A stretch of DNA of 64,000 nt from Levilactobacillus zymae (lineage in GTDB: Bacteria > Bacillota > Bacilli > Lactobacillales > Lactobacillaceae), in contig NZ_JAVLAS010000001.1 in assembly GCF_032190635.1 (NCBI RefSeq), forward strand, positions 1,426,001 to 1,490,000. The letters run 5' to 3'. The notes under the pieces are model-generated. The model was not told the DNA's origin. It saw nothing but the letters and a program-made list of their open reading frames with translations, and did not search any database. The first letter of the stretch is position 1. Every line of letters starts with the position of its first letter. The position numbers and the translations under genes are program-made. Positions 35,501 through 41,746 of this stretch are shown here, piece after piece.

Positions 35501-35916
35501 GTCCATTTTCAACATCAAGGTATTCCCCACATGTGTGGGGGTGATTCCAAGGACTACGTGAAGCTGGTCAGAAAGTCTGGGTATTCCCCACATGTGTGGG
35601 GGTGATTCTACAACAATCAGGTGTAATGTATCGAGAACTATGTATTCCCCACATGTGTGGGGGTGATTCCTTCATAAAAAATTCCTCCTCTATGTAATCC
35701 AGGTATTCCCCACATGTGTGGGGGTGATTCTAAACTATTACCTATTTGTCAAGAACTTTTTTAGTATTCCCCACATGTGTGGGGGTGATTCTACACCCAA
35801 CTTGAAATGCCTACAGGAACTGCAGTATTCCCCACATGTGTGGGGGTGATTCCATTAGCGGTAAAGGCCTTAGTCCCTTTAGCTGGTGTATTCTCCACAT
35901 GTGTGGGGGTGATTCT
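32530..35916 (+). CRISPR. Type I-E-like CRISPR array, 56 repeats, 55 spacers, no cas genes nearby
   Basis: Repeats are 29 nt: GTATT, a hairpin CCCCAC-ATGT-GTGGGG, then GTGATTC and a variable last base. The 61-base period gives 32-nt spacers; two are longer (33 nt at 35426, 34 nt at 35854). Bases 1-28 are identical in 55 repeats; only the last (35888) has C7 changed to T. Base 29 is C in 28 repeats and T in 28, never A or G. Length, hairpin and spacer size match subtype I-E, where Cas6e cuts at the hairpin base and leaves an 8-nt 5' handle, here GTGATTCY. No spacer is repeated. No cas gene is in the window, so interference must come from elsewhere or be lost. Several spacers read as phage-like coding DNA, for example the one at 33169, which starts ATG and reads MSKNTLALEIG. 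Confidence 0.98.
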
Positions 35917-35920
35917 GATT

Positions 35921-36127
35921 ATGACCGTGTATAAAAACGTAAAAGACTGGGAAAATGTCGGGATTATTGAAGTGGAAGGTGATACCATGAAAGAGATAGC
36001 TACCGCTATCCGCAAGCTAGAGAGCTACTATCTCTTTAAGCACCATGACTATATGGCTGTGAGTGGAGAAGGCGATCGATACTACTTCACTGAAGGCGTC
36101 GCGGGCTTTCACTTCGTGGAGGGCTAG
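35921..36127 (+). CDS. Small unknown protein, first gene after the CRISPR array
   Basis: 68-aa protein starting ATG 5 bases after the last repeat (MTVYKNVKDWENVG). It is soluble, with mixed charged residues, and ends in FTEGVAGFHFVEG. I do not recognise it. Its ribosome binding site seems to be the GGGGGTGAT of the last CRISPR repeat, 10 bases upstream. The frame is open further upstream through two repeats, but that part is repeat-derived and not a plausible protein. It looks like a phage or plasmid small ORF; function unknown. Confidence 0.6.
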   Translation: MTVYKNVKDWENVGIIEVEGDTMKEIATAIRKLESYYLFKHHDYMAVSGEGDRYYFTEGVAGFHFVEG

Positions 36128-36159
36128 TGGCTCACTATCTTAAGCAAGGGGGTGAGCGG

Positions 36160-36231
36160 ATGCTACTAGGGATTATTGAAATTGTTATCGCATTAATTGG
36201 TTTACACATTTTATTAGGTATTTTTTTTTAA
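36160..36231 (+). CDS. 23-aa hydrophobic peptide
   Basis: ATG at 36160 preceded by AAGGGGGTGAG at an ideal distance, stop at 36229. The peptide is almost entirely hydrophobic (LLGIIEIVIALIGL, then HILLGIFF), one membrane helix with a single Glu and His. A terminator follows at once. It resembles small phage or type I toxin-like membrane peptides in size and character only; no family is recognised. Confidence 0.5.
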   Translation: MLLGIIEIVIALIGLHILLGIFF

Positions 36232-36234
36232 GAG

Positions 36235-36258
36235 TTCGGCCAACGCCGGGCCTTTTTT
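36235..36258 (+). terminator. Terminator after the hydrophobic peptide
   Basis: Stem CGGC / GCCG with loop CAAC, then GGCC and six T residues. Short but followed by a clear T run. Confidence 0.6.
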
Positions 36259-36269
36259 GGTTTTGAGGG

Positions 36270-36311
36270 TTGCTACTATATGGGTACACATATATATAAT
36301 GAAATTGTACC
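36270..36311 (+). promoter_or_regulatory. Promoter with an inverted repeat around the -10 box
   Basis: TTGCTA at 36270, then a -10 region TATATAAT ending at 36300 (17-19 base spacer). The inverted repeat GGTACA (36283-36288) and TGTACC (36306-36311) brackets the -10 box and start site, the layout of a repressor operator. It would drive the short ORFs at 36330-36807. Confidence 0.5.
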
Positions 36312-36329
36312 AGACAAGAGGTGAAAACC

Positions 36330-36425
36330 TTGAAGCGCTTTAGACTAAAAAGACCCAGAACCATCACGCTGACTTTTAAAGTCAGACTGATAATCCTGAG
36401 CCTTGACATAGTTTTAAAGTGGTAG
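36330..36425 (+). CDS. Possible 31-aa basic peptide
   Basis: TTG start with AGAGGTG 7 bases upstream, 32 codons to TAG. The product is very basic (KRFRLKRPR at the N terminus) with a hydrophobic centre (LIILSLDIVL). The coding region contains a palindrome CTGACTTTTAAAGTCAG, so it may instead be a structured RNA. Support is the ribosome binding site and promoter; otherwise uncertain. Confidence 0.35.
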   Translation: MKRFRLKRPRTITLTFKVRLIILSLDIVLKW

Positions 36426-36506
36426 TGCTATCTACCATGAAGCTACAACCTTCCTTTTCTGATACTTTATTATATCATAAAATCCGTAAAGATAGGAGCG
36501 ATAGAA

Positions 36507-36629
36507 GTGAAGCTGGTAGACTCTAAGCACGTGAAGATCACGGTGCGCTATACAACCCGCCGCGAGTTCTGGAAGTCCCTTGCTGTGGTTGTGGGGGTAA
36601 TCGTGTTCATATGGTGGTGGCACCTATGA
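36507..36629 (+). CDS. Small single-pass membrane protein, phage-like
   Basis: 40 aa from the GTG at 36507, with GATAGGAG upstream. The N-terminal half is basic (HVKITVRYTTRREFWKS), followed by one membrane helix LAVVVGVIVFIWWWHL at the very C terminus. Its stop overlaps the next start (ATGA), typical of coupled phage genes. Family not recognised. Confidence 0.55.
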   Translation: MKLVDSKHVKITVRYTTRREFWKSLAVVVGVIVFIWWWHL

Positions 36630-36807
36630 CACAAAAAAGACAAGTGAATCACAGCTAAGGGCGTCGGCTAAGTGGGCTGAGAGCCACAAGGAAGAGAAGA
36701 GATACATTTGGTATAAGTCTAAAGCCAAGGCTTTTGTTAAGATGGCAACGGCTGAGGATTTACGGGCACTAGCTGAGATGATTAGAGATAAACGAAATAA
36801 GTTTTAG
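36626..36807 (+). pseudogene. Frameshifted small phage-like protein
   Basis: ATG at 36626 overlaps the previous stop. The frame closes after 10 codons at 36658. If one A is added to the run of six A residues near 36634, the frame opens into a 60-aa protein that reads MTQKKTSESQLRASAKW and continues ESHKEEKRYIWYKSKAKAF, then ATAEDLRALAEMIRDKRNKF. This K/W/E-rich layout, with a short C-terminal helix, resembles small proteins in Gram-positive phages and conjugative elements. Either a one-base deletion, polymerase slippage at the A run, or a sequencing error. Confidence 0.6.
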
Positions 36808-36830
36808 GGGTTCTCACACTGGTATGTGTG

Positions 36831-36846
36831 GTATTCCCCACATGTG
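36831..36846 (+). repeat. Isolated CRISPR half repeat
   Basis: The first 16 bases of the CRISPR repeat (GTATTCCCCACATGTG) occur here exactly, 915 bases beyond the end of the array; after them the sequence diverges to CAAGGGG. It may be a remnant of the array cut off by the phage-like insert, or a chance hairpin TTCCCC...GGGGAA. Confidence 0.6.
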
Positions 36847-37037
36847 CAAGGGGAAAAACTTTACCTTTATTAACTCCGCTGAGTAGCCGGAAGAACCGTT
36901 ATGTACGTGGGAGAGTTTCCCAGATAATTGAGTGACTAAACCCTCCGGACAGTTTGAATACCTAACCATAGTCTGCCTTAATTAAATTCATTATAATGAA
37001 TCTAATGTAACGGGGGATTTAGTTAGGGGGGAGCACG
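36847..37037. other. Non-coding stretch after the half repeat
   Basis: No ORF is supported here. The end holds the promoter and palindrome of the next gene. The first 110 bases show no motif I can name. Confidence 0.5.
36986..37001 (+). promoter_or_regulatory. Perfect 16-base palindrome over a -10 box
   Basis: ATTCATTATAATGAAT is its own reverse complement and includes the -10 TATAAT (36992-36997). The -35 is weak (TAGTCT). It lies 37 bases upstream of a winged-helix gene, so it is probably that protein's own operator. Confidence 0.65.
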
Positions 37038-37316
37038 ATGTTAGGGTACGTATTAGGACGTGATGGCGATATTCGCGAGTTTGTGGCGACCTTGAAACGC
37101 CTATACGGTGAGCTGGACTATAATGAAATTCGGCTCGTGCGGGAACTGCTGGAACTGACGGCCCATCCGGGATACGTGGTGAACATGGCCGAAAAGCTTA
37201 ATCTCACTTCTAGCGAGCTGAGCCACTGTTTGCGGCATCTGCGCGCTTGTGGGTTGATCGATTATTGGTCCGATAGCGAAAAATCAACCAAACACTTAGG
37301 TATTCTTGCCAAATAG
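37038..37316 (+). CDS. Small winged-helix transcription regulator
   Basis: 92 aa. The C-terminal two thirds reads as a winged helix: IRLVRELLELTAHPGYVVN, MAEKLNLTSSELSHCLRHLR (recognition helix region, about 51-70), then ACGLIDYWSDSEKSTKHLGIL, the wing. This is like ArsR/MarR-type regulators, but no metal-binding cysteine pair is present. GGGGGGAG lies 6 bases before the ATG. A terminator follows. Probably autoregulated through the palindrome at 36986; target otherwise unknown. Confidence 0.75.
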   Translation: MLGYVLGRDGDIREFVATLKRLYGELDYNEIRLVRELLELTAHPGYVVNMAEKLNLTSSELSHCLRHLRACGLIDYWSDSEKSTKHLGILAK

Positions 37317-37317
37317 T

Positions 37318-37353
37318 AAAAGGCCGTCGTTTACCGTAACGACGGCCCTTTAC
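37318..37353. terminator. Bidirectional terminator
   Basis: AAAGGCCGTCGTT / AACGACGGCCCTTT with a TACCGT loop; A and T runs on both sides serve the winged-helix gene and the convergent gene at 37385. Confidence 0.85.
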
Positions 37354-37384
37354 ACGTTTGAGAGCGACTCCTTAACTAGCGCTG

Positions 37385-37639
37385 CTATTTTTCCCAACCA
37401 CACAGTTTGTAATGGTGCTGCTTAGCCCATTTTAACGTCACTCGCTTGGTTTTGACCGAATGGTTGAGTCCCCGGCAACTACGTGAATAGTGGTACTTCT
37501 TTCCGTGTTTAGGGGCAATGAATACTTTGGTAGCCTTAGCCTCTGCGGTCAGTTGGGGAGTGGTCACTGGGGCCAGCATTCCCGTTAAAGTTAGTGTGGA
37601 GACCACCAATAATGTGGCCTGGCGTAATCGTGTAGGCAT
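37385..37639 (-). CDS. Small secreted Cys/His protein
   Basis: 84 aa from the ATG at 37639, chosen over an upstream start because GGAGGGG lies 6 bases before it and a signal peptide begins there (MPTRLRQATLLVVSTLTLTG, cleavage probably after AEA). The mature part is about 45 residues, KVFIAPKHGKKYHYSRSC, GLNHSVKTKRVTLKWAKQ and HHYKLCGWEK. The H-x-S-x-x-C...C pattern resembles the small C-terminal module found on many lactobacillus surface nucleases and proteins; function unknown. Its promoter is at 37714. Confidence 0.75.
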   Translation of the reverse strand: MPTRLRQATLLVVSTLTLTGMLAPVTTPQLTAEAKATKVFIAPKHGKKYHYSRSCRGLNHSVKTKRVTLKWAKQHHYKLCGWEK

Positions 37640-37713
37640 TGAAAACCCCTCCAAAATAAGATTAAGGTGTGGCGGCTTTCCCACCAGACATCTCGTGGTT
37701 CACCGTTCCATCC

Positions 37714-37741
37714 ATTATATTTATCATATCATATGTTGTAA
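37714..37741 (-). promoter_or_regulatory. Promoter of the small secreted protein
   Basis: On the minus strand: -35 TTACAA (37736-37741), 16-base spacer, -10 TATAAT (37714-37719). Confidence 0.75.
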
Positions 37742-37773
37742 TCGGTTTCTCAGAAAGCCATAACCCAACGCAG

Positions 37774-37801
37774 AAAAAAACGCCAGTCCGCCGACTGACG
37801 C
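37774..37801 (-). terminator. Terminator of the unknown gene at 37834
   Basis: On the minus strand: CGTCAGTC / GACTGGCG with a GGCG loop, followed by seven T residues. Confidence 0.8.
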
Positions 37802-37833
37802 ATAGGTTAGGTTGAGTTTAGAAGTCAGTATGG

Positions 37834-38199
37834 TTAGCCCTCGCGGTTGGCGTCTTCCTCTAATTCCAACCAGATGGTTAGTGGGGATGGAATATAGTCG
37901 GGCCAGTCTTCCATCTTTTTCGCACAGCGACTCAAAATGTGACTTTGTCCGTCCGTGTCAAGATCGGTAAAAACCGCTAAGGCCACGGGATTATCACTCA
38001 GATCGGTCATTAGGGTGGGAACCGTGTGTTTCCACTCTTCGAGGAGGTCCTGGTAAATGACGATACGGCGGGCTTGGTCAATGGCGGCATCCACCCCCGC
38101 AAGGTGGAGTTGCTTGATTAACCGGTCATATTCGTTGAATACGGCCGTCTGGGCCCGCTGCCAATCTGTTTTGGTGAAGGTCACTTGTTCTTCTTTCAT
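37834..38199 (-). CDS. Unknown 121-aa protein
   Basis: Soluble, acidic protein with no signal peptide; starts MKEEQVTFTKTDWQRAQ and ends with a Trp/Glu-rich part (MEDWPDYIPSPLTIWLELEE). Mostly helical in appearance. I do not recognise it. AGAGGGA lies upstream of the ATG and a promoter is at 38268, so it is a single-gene unit. Confidence 0.8.
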   Translation of the reverse strand: MKEEQVTFTKTDWQRAQTAVFNEYDRLIKQLHLAGVDAAIDQARRIVIYQDLLEEWKHTVPTLMTDLSDNPVALAVFTDLDTDGQSHILSRCAKKMEDWPDYIPSPLTIWLELEEDANREG

Positions 38200-38267
38200 A
38201 GTTAAATTCCCTCTTTAACGGTTATGTAGCGTTCTGGTAAAGCCTAAAAGGTTTCAAGCTCTACAAT

Positions 38268-38296
38268 AGTATAGCATTTTAACGTAAAATAGCTAA
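38268..38296 (-). promoter_or_regulatory. Promoter of the unknown gene at 37834
   Basis: On the minus strand: TTAGCT, 17-base spacer, TATACT with an extended TGC just before it. Confidence 0.65.
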
Positions 38297-38328
38297 CCAC
38301 GAACGGTCTAGTCCCCTCTTGGTCGGAA

Positions 38329-38703
38329 TCAGTGAGTCTCTTTCTTGAGTAAATCAACGATTTCTTTGAGGTATTTTTCTTCGGCGGAAGGTTCGGCCGC
38401 GGCATCGTCCTTCGGTGCGGGCAATAAGCGGTTTAGAAACTTGACCAGCAAGAAAACCACAAAGGCGATAATCAAGAAGTTGATAATAGAATTGATAAAG
38501 GCCCCGTAGCGAAAATGAGCGTCGCCTACCGTGAAGACTAGGTTAGAAAAGTCAATGCTGCCGACGAAGATACCCAGCAGGGGATTAATTAAGTTTTTGA
38601 CCAGTGAGTTCACGATGGCGGTGAAGGCAGCCCCGACGATCACCCCAACGGCTAAGTCCATCACATTGCCCCGCGCAATAAATTCCTTAAATTCTTTCAG
38701 CAT
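38329..38703 (-). CDS. mscL: Large-conductance mechanosensitive channel
   Basis: Pressure-release channel of the membrane, opening on hypo-osmotic shock. 124 aa, pentameric in the family. The signature [20 protein letters not shown] leads into TM1 ([15 protein letters not shown]); TM2 is [23 protein letters not shown]; a charged C-terminal helix follows. GGGAGG lies 9 bases before the ATG. Single gene on the minus strand. Confidence 0.97.
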   Translation of the reverse strand: MLKEFKEFIARGNVMDLAVGVIVGAAFTAIVNSLVKNLINPLLGIFVGSIDFSNLVFTVGDAHFRYGAFINSIINFLIIAFVVFLLVKFLNRLLPAPKDDAAAEPSAEEKYLKEIVDLLKKETH

Positions 38704-38932
38704 AAAGTGAAACCTCCCTTATTGATAACTTAATTCTTAACGATTTTAGGTCAAAATGCAACCTAAACGCAAGGAAGATAGTGCTTCGGGTTCAGAGATT
38801 GGACGATTGAAAGGTGGCAATTAATGACCATTTAAAGCTAAAATGACTAAACGATTGGGTACGAAAAGACTAGGGGAATGCGCGTCTTTCCCGTATAGTA
38901 AAGATAACCTTACTAGACAGGAGCGATGATGG

Positions 38933-39199
38933 ATGGCGTTAGACCAATGGCCCATTGATCCCGACTTACTTGACGATGATTTGGATAATATTTTAGACTT
39001 CGAGGCGCGCTTACTGTGCATTTTTGGCAGTCCGTTGACCGACCAAGAGATTGCGGATGCCGCGAAGATCCCGCTAGCGGTGATTGTGGGGATCCGGCAG
39101 CACGAGGTGGATTATCGGGATATGAAGCTGACCGACGCGTTAGCCCTAGACGATGTTTATGAGCTAGCTCAGGAGGCTTATGACGAACCCACGAAATAA
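38933..39199 (+). CDS. Unknown acidic 88-aa protein
   Basis: Very acidic N terminus (WPIDPDLLDDDLDNILDFEA) followed by TDQEIADAAKIPLAVIVGIRQ, which looks like a helix-turn-helix, and an acidic end. No family recognised; a small DNA- or protein-binding regulator is possible. AGGAG precedes the ATG. Followed by two hairpins. Confidence 0.75.
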   Translation: MALDQWPIDPDLLDDDLDNILDFEARLLCIFGSPLTDQEIADAAKIPLAVIVGIRQHEVDYRDMKLTDALALDDVYELAQEAYDEPTK

Positions 39200-39206
39200 G
39201 CGCAGG

Positions 39207-39328
39207 GGTGACGGCCTACCCAGCGGTGATTACGCGGGCGTCACTTTCTACCAAACTACTGACTAAAACAGGGTTCCGGAAAACCGGGTCCAGCCGCGTT
39301 GTTAGACCCGTTTTTCCGGACCTTTTTT
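39207..39328 (+). terminator. Two hairpins after the 88-aa gene
   Basis: First, GTGACG / CGTCAC (39208-39243) with a long loop. Second and stronger, GGTTCCGGAAAACCGGGTC pairs with GACCCGTTTTTCCGGACC across a 14-base loop, then six T residues (39272-39328). Confidence 0.8.
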
Positions 39329-39361
39329 GCGGATTATTGGTTTCTAATAATGGATGATAAT

Positions 39362-39468
39362 GCTATAATGAAAGTGGTTTCACGAACCGATAAAACGGGT
39401 AAAGTTGGCTTTCATCAGGTAGCCAGATTGTGAACAATTTGCTTGCTTTTTAGGGTGAAATCTATTAT
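39362..39468 (+). promoter_or_regulatory. Promoter region of the 105-aa unknown gene
   Basis: Two -10 candidates: TATAAT at 39363 without a good -35, and TTGCTT (39439), 18 bases, TATTAT (39463). The remaining 95 bases to the gene contain a small AACGG / CCGTT hairpin and no ORF. Confidence 0.45.
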
Positions 39469-39562
39469 TATAGTGAATTGATACATTTTAAAGCGGTTAG
39501 ACAACCGAAACGGCACTCACCGTTAACCAAACCGAGTAGATTGTCATTAGGAGGTGATTACC

Positions 39563-39880
39563 ATGCTGAGTCGAACTAAGGAATATTTACGGCAACATAA
39601 TTATCGTTATGAAAAGTCGTACATTCGGCCATTGATGGCGCCAGAGAGCGTCTACGTCTTTAAATTCGGCCGTCATTCGCTCAATAATCGGGTAATCATT
39701 CGTTACGGTCATACGTGGACTGGGCGTCAGCGAATTAACGAGATTGATTTGCGGCTGCACAAACAAAAGCATCCCCGGGTGTTCCAAAATGAAGCGGATA
39801 TGCTCGATTATTTAGAGACGCATCTTGCCCGCCGGGAGCAAAAACAGGTTGACCACCCGACCGATACCGAAAAGGTCTAA
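39563..39880 (+). CDS. Unknown basic 105-aa protein
   Basis: Starts at the ATG at 39563, after a perfect AGGAGGTGAT; an in-frame GTG at 39554 lies inside that site and is rejected. The protein is basic and aromatic (YLRQHNYRYEKSYIRPL), with strands such as YVFKFGRHSLNNRVIIRYG, and a charged C terminus. Family not recognised. A strong terminator follows. Confidence 0.78.
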   Translation: MLSRTKEYLRQHNYRYEKSYIRPLMAPESVYVFKFGRHSLNNRVIIRYGHTWTGRQRINEIDLRLHKQKHPRVFQNEADMLDYLETHLARREQKQVDHPTDTEKV

Positions 39881-39913
39881 GGTTGGTTTCATCAATTTTA
39901 AGGGCTAATGGTG

Positions 39914-39948
39914 AGCCGGCGACAACGTCACATTGTCGCCGGCTTTTT
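39914..39948 (+). terminator. Terminator before prmA
   Basis: AGCCGGCGACAA / TTGTCGCCGGCT with loop CGTCACA, then TTTTT. Confidence 0.92.
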
Positions 39949-39971
39949 CAGTTTAAGGAGGAGTTATCACG

Positions 39972-40922
39972 ATGCAATGGACAGAAGTGAGCGTCATTAC
40001 CACCAACGAAGCGGTGGAGGCCGTCAGCAATATCTTACAAGAGGCGGGAGCCAGTGGGGTCAAGATCGATGACGCAGCCGATTACGAACATCTCGAACCG
40101 GGCAAATACGGTGAAATTGTCGACCTCAAGACAATCCCTCACCGCACCAGTGGGGCCGAAATTACCGCCTATTATCCAGAAACCGTTTTTATCCCCGAGA
40201 TTTTACCAACCATTAAACAACGGGTTAGCGGTTTAGCACAATTTGGGTTGGACCCAACTCCGGGGACGGTGACCTCTAAGGCGGTCGCCGACGAGAGCTG
40301 GGCGACCGCTTGGCAGAAGTACTATCATCCGGTTCGCGTCACCCGCTATCTGACAGTGACCCCCAGCTGGGAGCCCTATCAGCCCGTTCAGCCCGGTGAA
40401 CACGTGATTCGGTTGGATCCGGGGATGGCCTTTGGTACCGGGACGCACCCGACTACGGTACTGTCGTTAACGGAGCTAGAAATGGTGGTCCGCGGTGGCG
40501 AAAGCATGTATGACGTCGGTACTGGCTCCGGGGTCCTAAGTATTGCGGCCAAGTACCTGGGGGTTGATCAGATTAAGGCCTTTGATCTCGATGACGTGGC
40601 GGTTCGTTCGGCGAAGACCAACTTGGACCTCAACCCCGTTGCAACCGACGTGGTAGCCGAACCCAACGATCTACTCAATGGAATTCACCAACCGGTGGAC
40701 CTGGTGGTGGCCAACATCTTAGCGGAAATTATCGTGCCACTGGTGCCCCAGGCCTGGGAAAACCTGCAACCCGGTGGTCACTTCTTAACGTCCGGCATCA
40801 TCGCCGATAAGTTGGATTTGGTAATTGCTGCTCAGGAAAAGCAGGGCTTCATCATCGATAACGTGCTTCAAATGAAAGATTGGCGCGGTGTAATTGCCCA
40901 CAAACCGACGGAGGATGAGTAA
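39972..40922 (+). CDS. prmA: Ribosomal protein L11 methyltransferase
   Basis: SAM-dependent enzyme that trimethylates L11. 316 aa. N-terminal substrate domain, then the Rossmann methyltransferase with [14 protein letters not shown], the SAM motif [18 protein letters not shown] and [22 protein letters not shown] precedes the ATG. Next gene rsmE starts 4 bases after its stop, the usual prmA-rsmE pair. Confidence 0.97.
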   Translation: MQWTEVSVITTNEAVEAVSNILQEAGASGVKIDDAADYEHLEPGKYGEIVDLKTIPHRTSGAEITAYYPETVFIPEILPTIKQRVSGLAQFGLDPTPGTVTSKAVADESWATAWQKYYHPVRVTRYLTVTPSWEPYQPVQPGEHVIRLDPGMAFGTGTHPTTVLSLTELEMVVRGGESMYDVGTGSGVLSIAAKYLGVDQIKAFDLDDVAVRSAKTNLDLNPVATDVVAEPNDLLNGIHQPVDLVVANILAEIIVPLVPQAWENLQPGGHFLTSGIIADKLDLVIAAQEKQGFIIDNVLQMKDWRGVIAHKPTEDE

Positions 40923-40926
40923 ACCC

Positions 40927-41667
40927 ATGCAACGGTATTTTTTAGACGCGACTTGTCAAGATGGTCAACAGGTTGTTCTCCCAGAATCTGTCACGCACCA
41001 CTGGGTTACGGTCTTACGGGCCCAGGTGGGGGCAACGGCGGAGTTCGTTGACCACACGGCACACTTGTTTCACGGCCAACTGGTGGCCGTAGCCGATCGC
41101 CAAGCTACGGTTCAACTCACGGCCGTCGCGACACCGGCCGTCGAGCTACCGGTCCACACGGTGATTGCCTGCGGATTACCGAAGCAAGAAAAAGCGGAAT
41201 GGATTACCCAGAAGGCGACCGAAATGGGGGTTGATCAGATCATCTTTTATGCGGGTGACTGGTCGGTGGCGAAGTGGCAGGGCAACAAGGTTGCCAAAAA
41301 GCTGGCCCGCTTAACCAAGGTCGCCAACGGGGCGGCCGAGCAGTCGCACCGGTTGGTACGGCCCACGGTTAGTTACCTCCCGAATTTGGCAGCGGTGCTG
41401 CAAACGCCTAATGATGGTGTGTTGCTGGCTTATGAAGAATCCGCCAAACAGGGAGAACATCGCGCGTTGACCACTCAATTAGCGGCCATGACCCCCGGAC
41501 AGACGGTGTTAGCCGTTTTCGGACCCGAGGGCGGTATTAGTCCGGCCGAGGTCCAAACCGCGCAGGCAGCCGGGGCGACGCTAGTGGGGTTAGGCCCCCG
41601 AATTTTACGAACCGAAACGGCGCCGTTGTATTTCCTAGCGGCGGCTTCGACACTTTGGGAATTATAA
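40927..41667 (+). CDS. rsmE: 16S rRNA m3U1498 methyltransferase
   Basis: SPOUT-family methyltransferase acting on 16S U1498. 246 aa from the ATG at 40927 (MQRYFLDATCQ), with GGAGG in the end of prmA; other starts at 40915 and 40894 are possible but less likely. N-terminal PUA-like domain, then the knotted SAM site with FGPEGGISPAEV and LGPRILRTETAPLYFLAA. Confidence 0.95.
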   Translation: MQRYFLDATCQDGQQVVLPESVTHHWVTVLRAQVGATAEFVDHTAHLFHGQLVAVADRQATVQLTAVATPAVELPVHTVIACGLPKQEKAEWITQKATEMGVDQIIFYAGDWSVAKWQGNKVAKKLARLTKVANGAAEQSHRLVRPTVSYLPNLAAVLQTPNDGVLLAYEESAKQGEHRALTTQLAAMTPGQTVLAVFGPEGGISPAEVQTAQAAGATLVGLGPRILRTETAPLYFLAAASTLWEL

Positions 41668-41746
41668 CCCACGCGGTGCAGATGAAATCCCGGAGAAAAC
41701 ATGCTAAAATGGTTGCAATCATAAAGAGAGTAAAGGTGGAAGTTGG

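Noticed and set aside
35807..35920. N-terminal extension of the ORF at 35921
   Set aside because: It would be encoded by two CRISPR repeats and spacers; the ATG at 35921 with the repeat-derived ribosome binding site is sufficient.
36330..36480. Type I toxin-antitoxin pair
   Set aside because: A basic peptide and palindromes are present, but I find no opposing promoter for an antisense RNA.
35917..36830. Anti-CRISPR genes in the island
   Set aside because: The small phage-like ORFs next to an array are tempting, but there is no Aca-like regulator, no known Acr motif and no evidence of activity.
32324..37040. Insertion sequence or complete prophage
   Set aside because: No transposase, integrase, terminal inverted repeats or structural phage genes are present; only very small ORFs.
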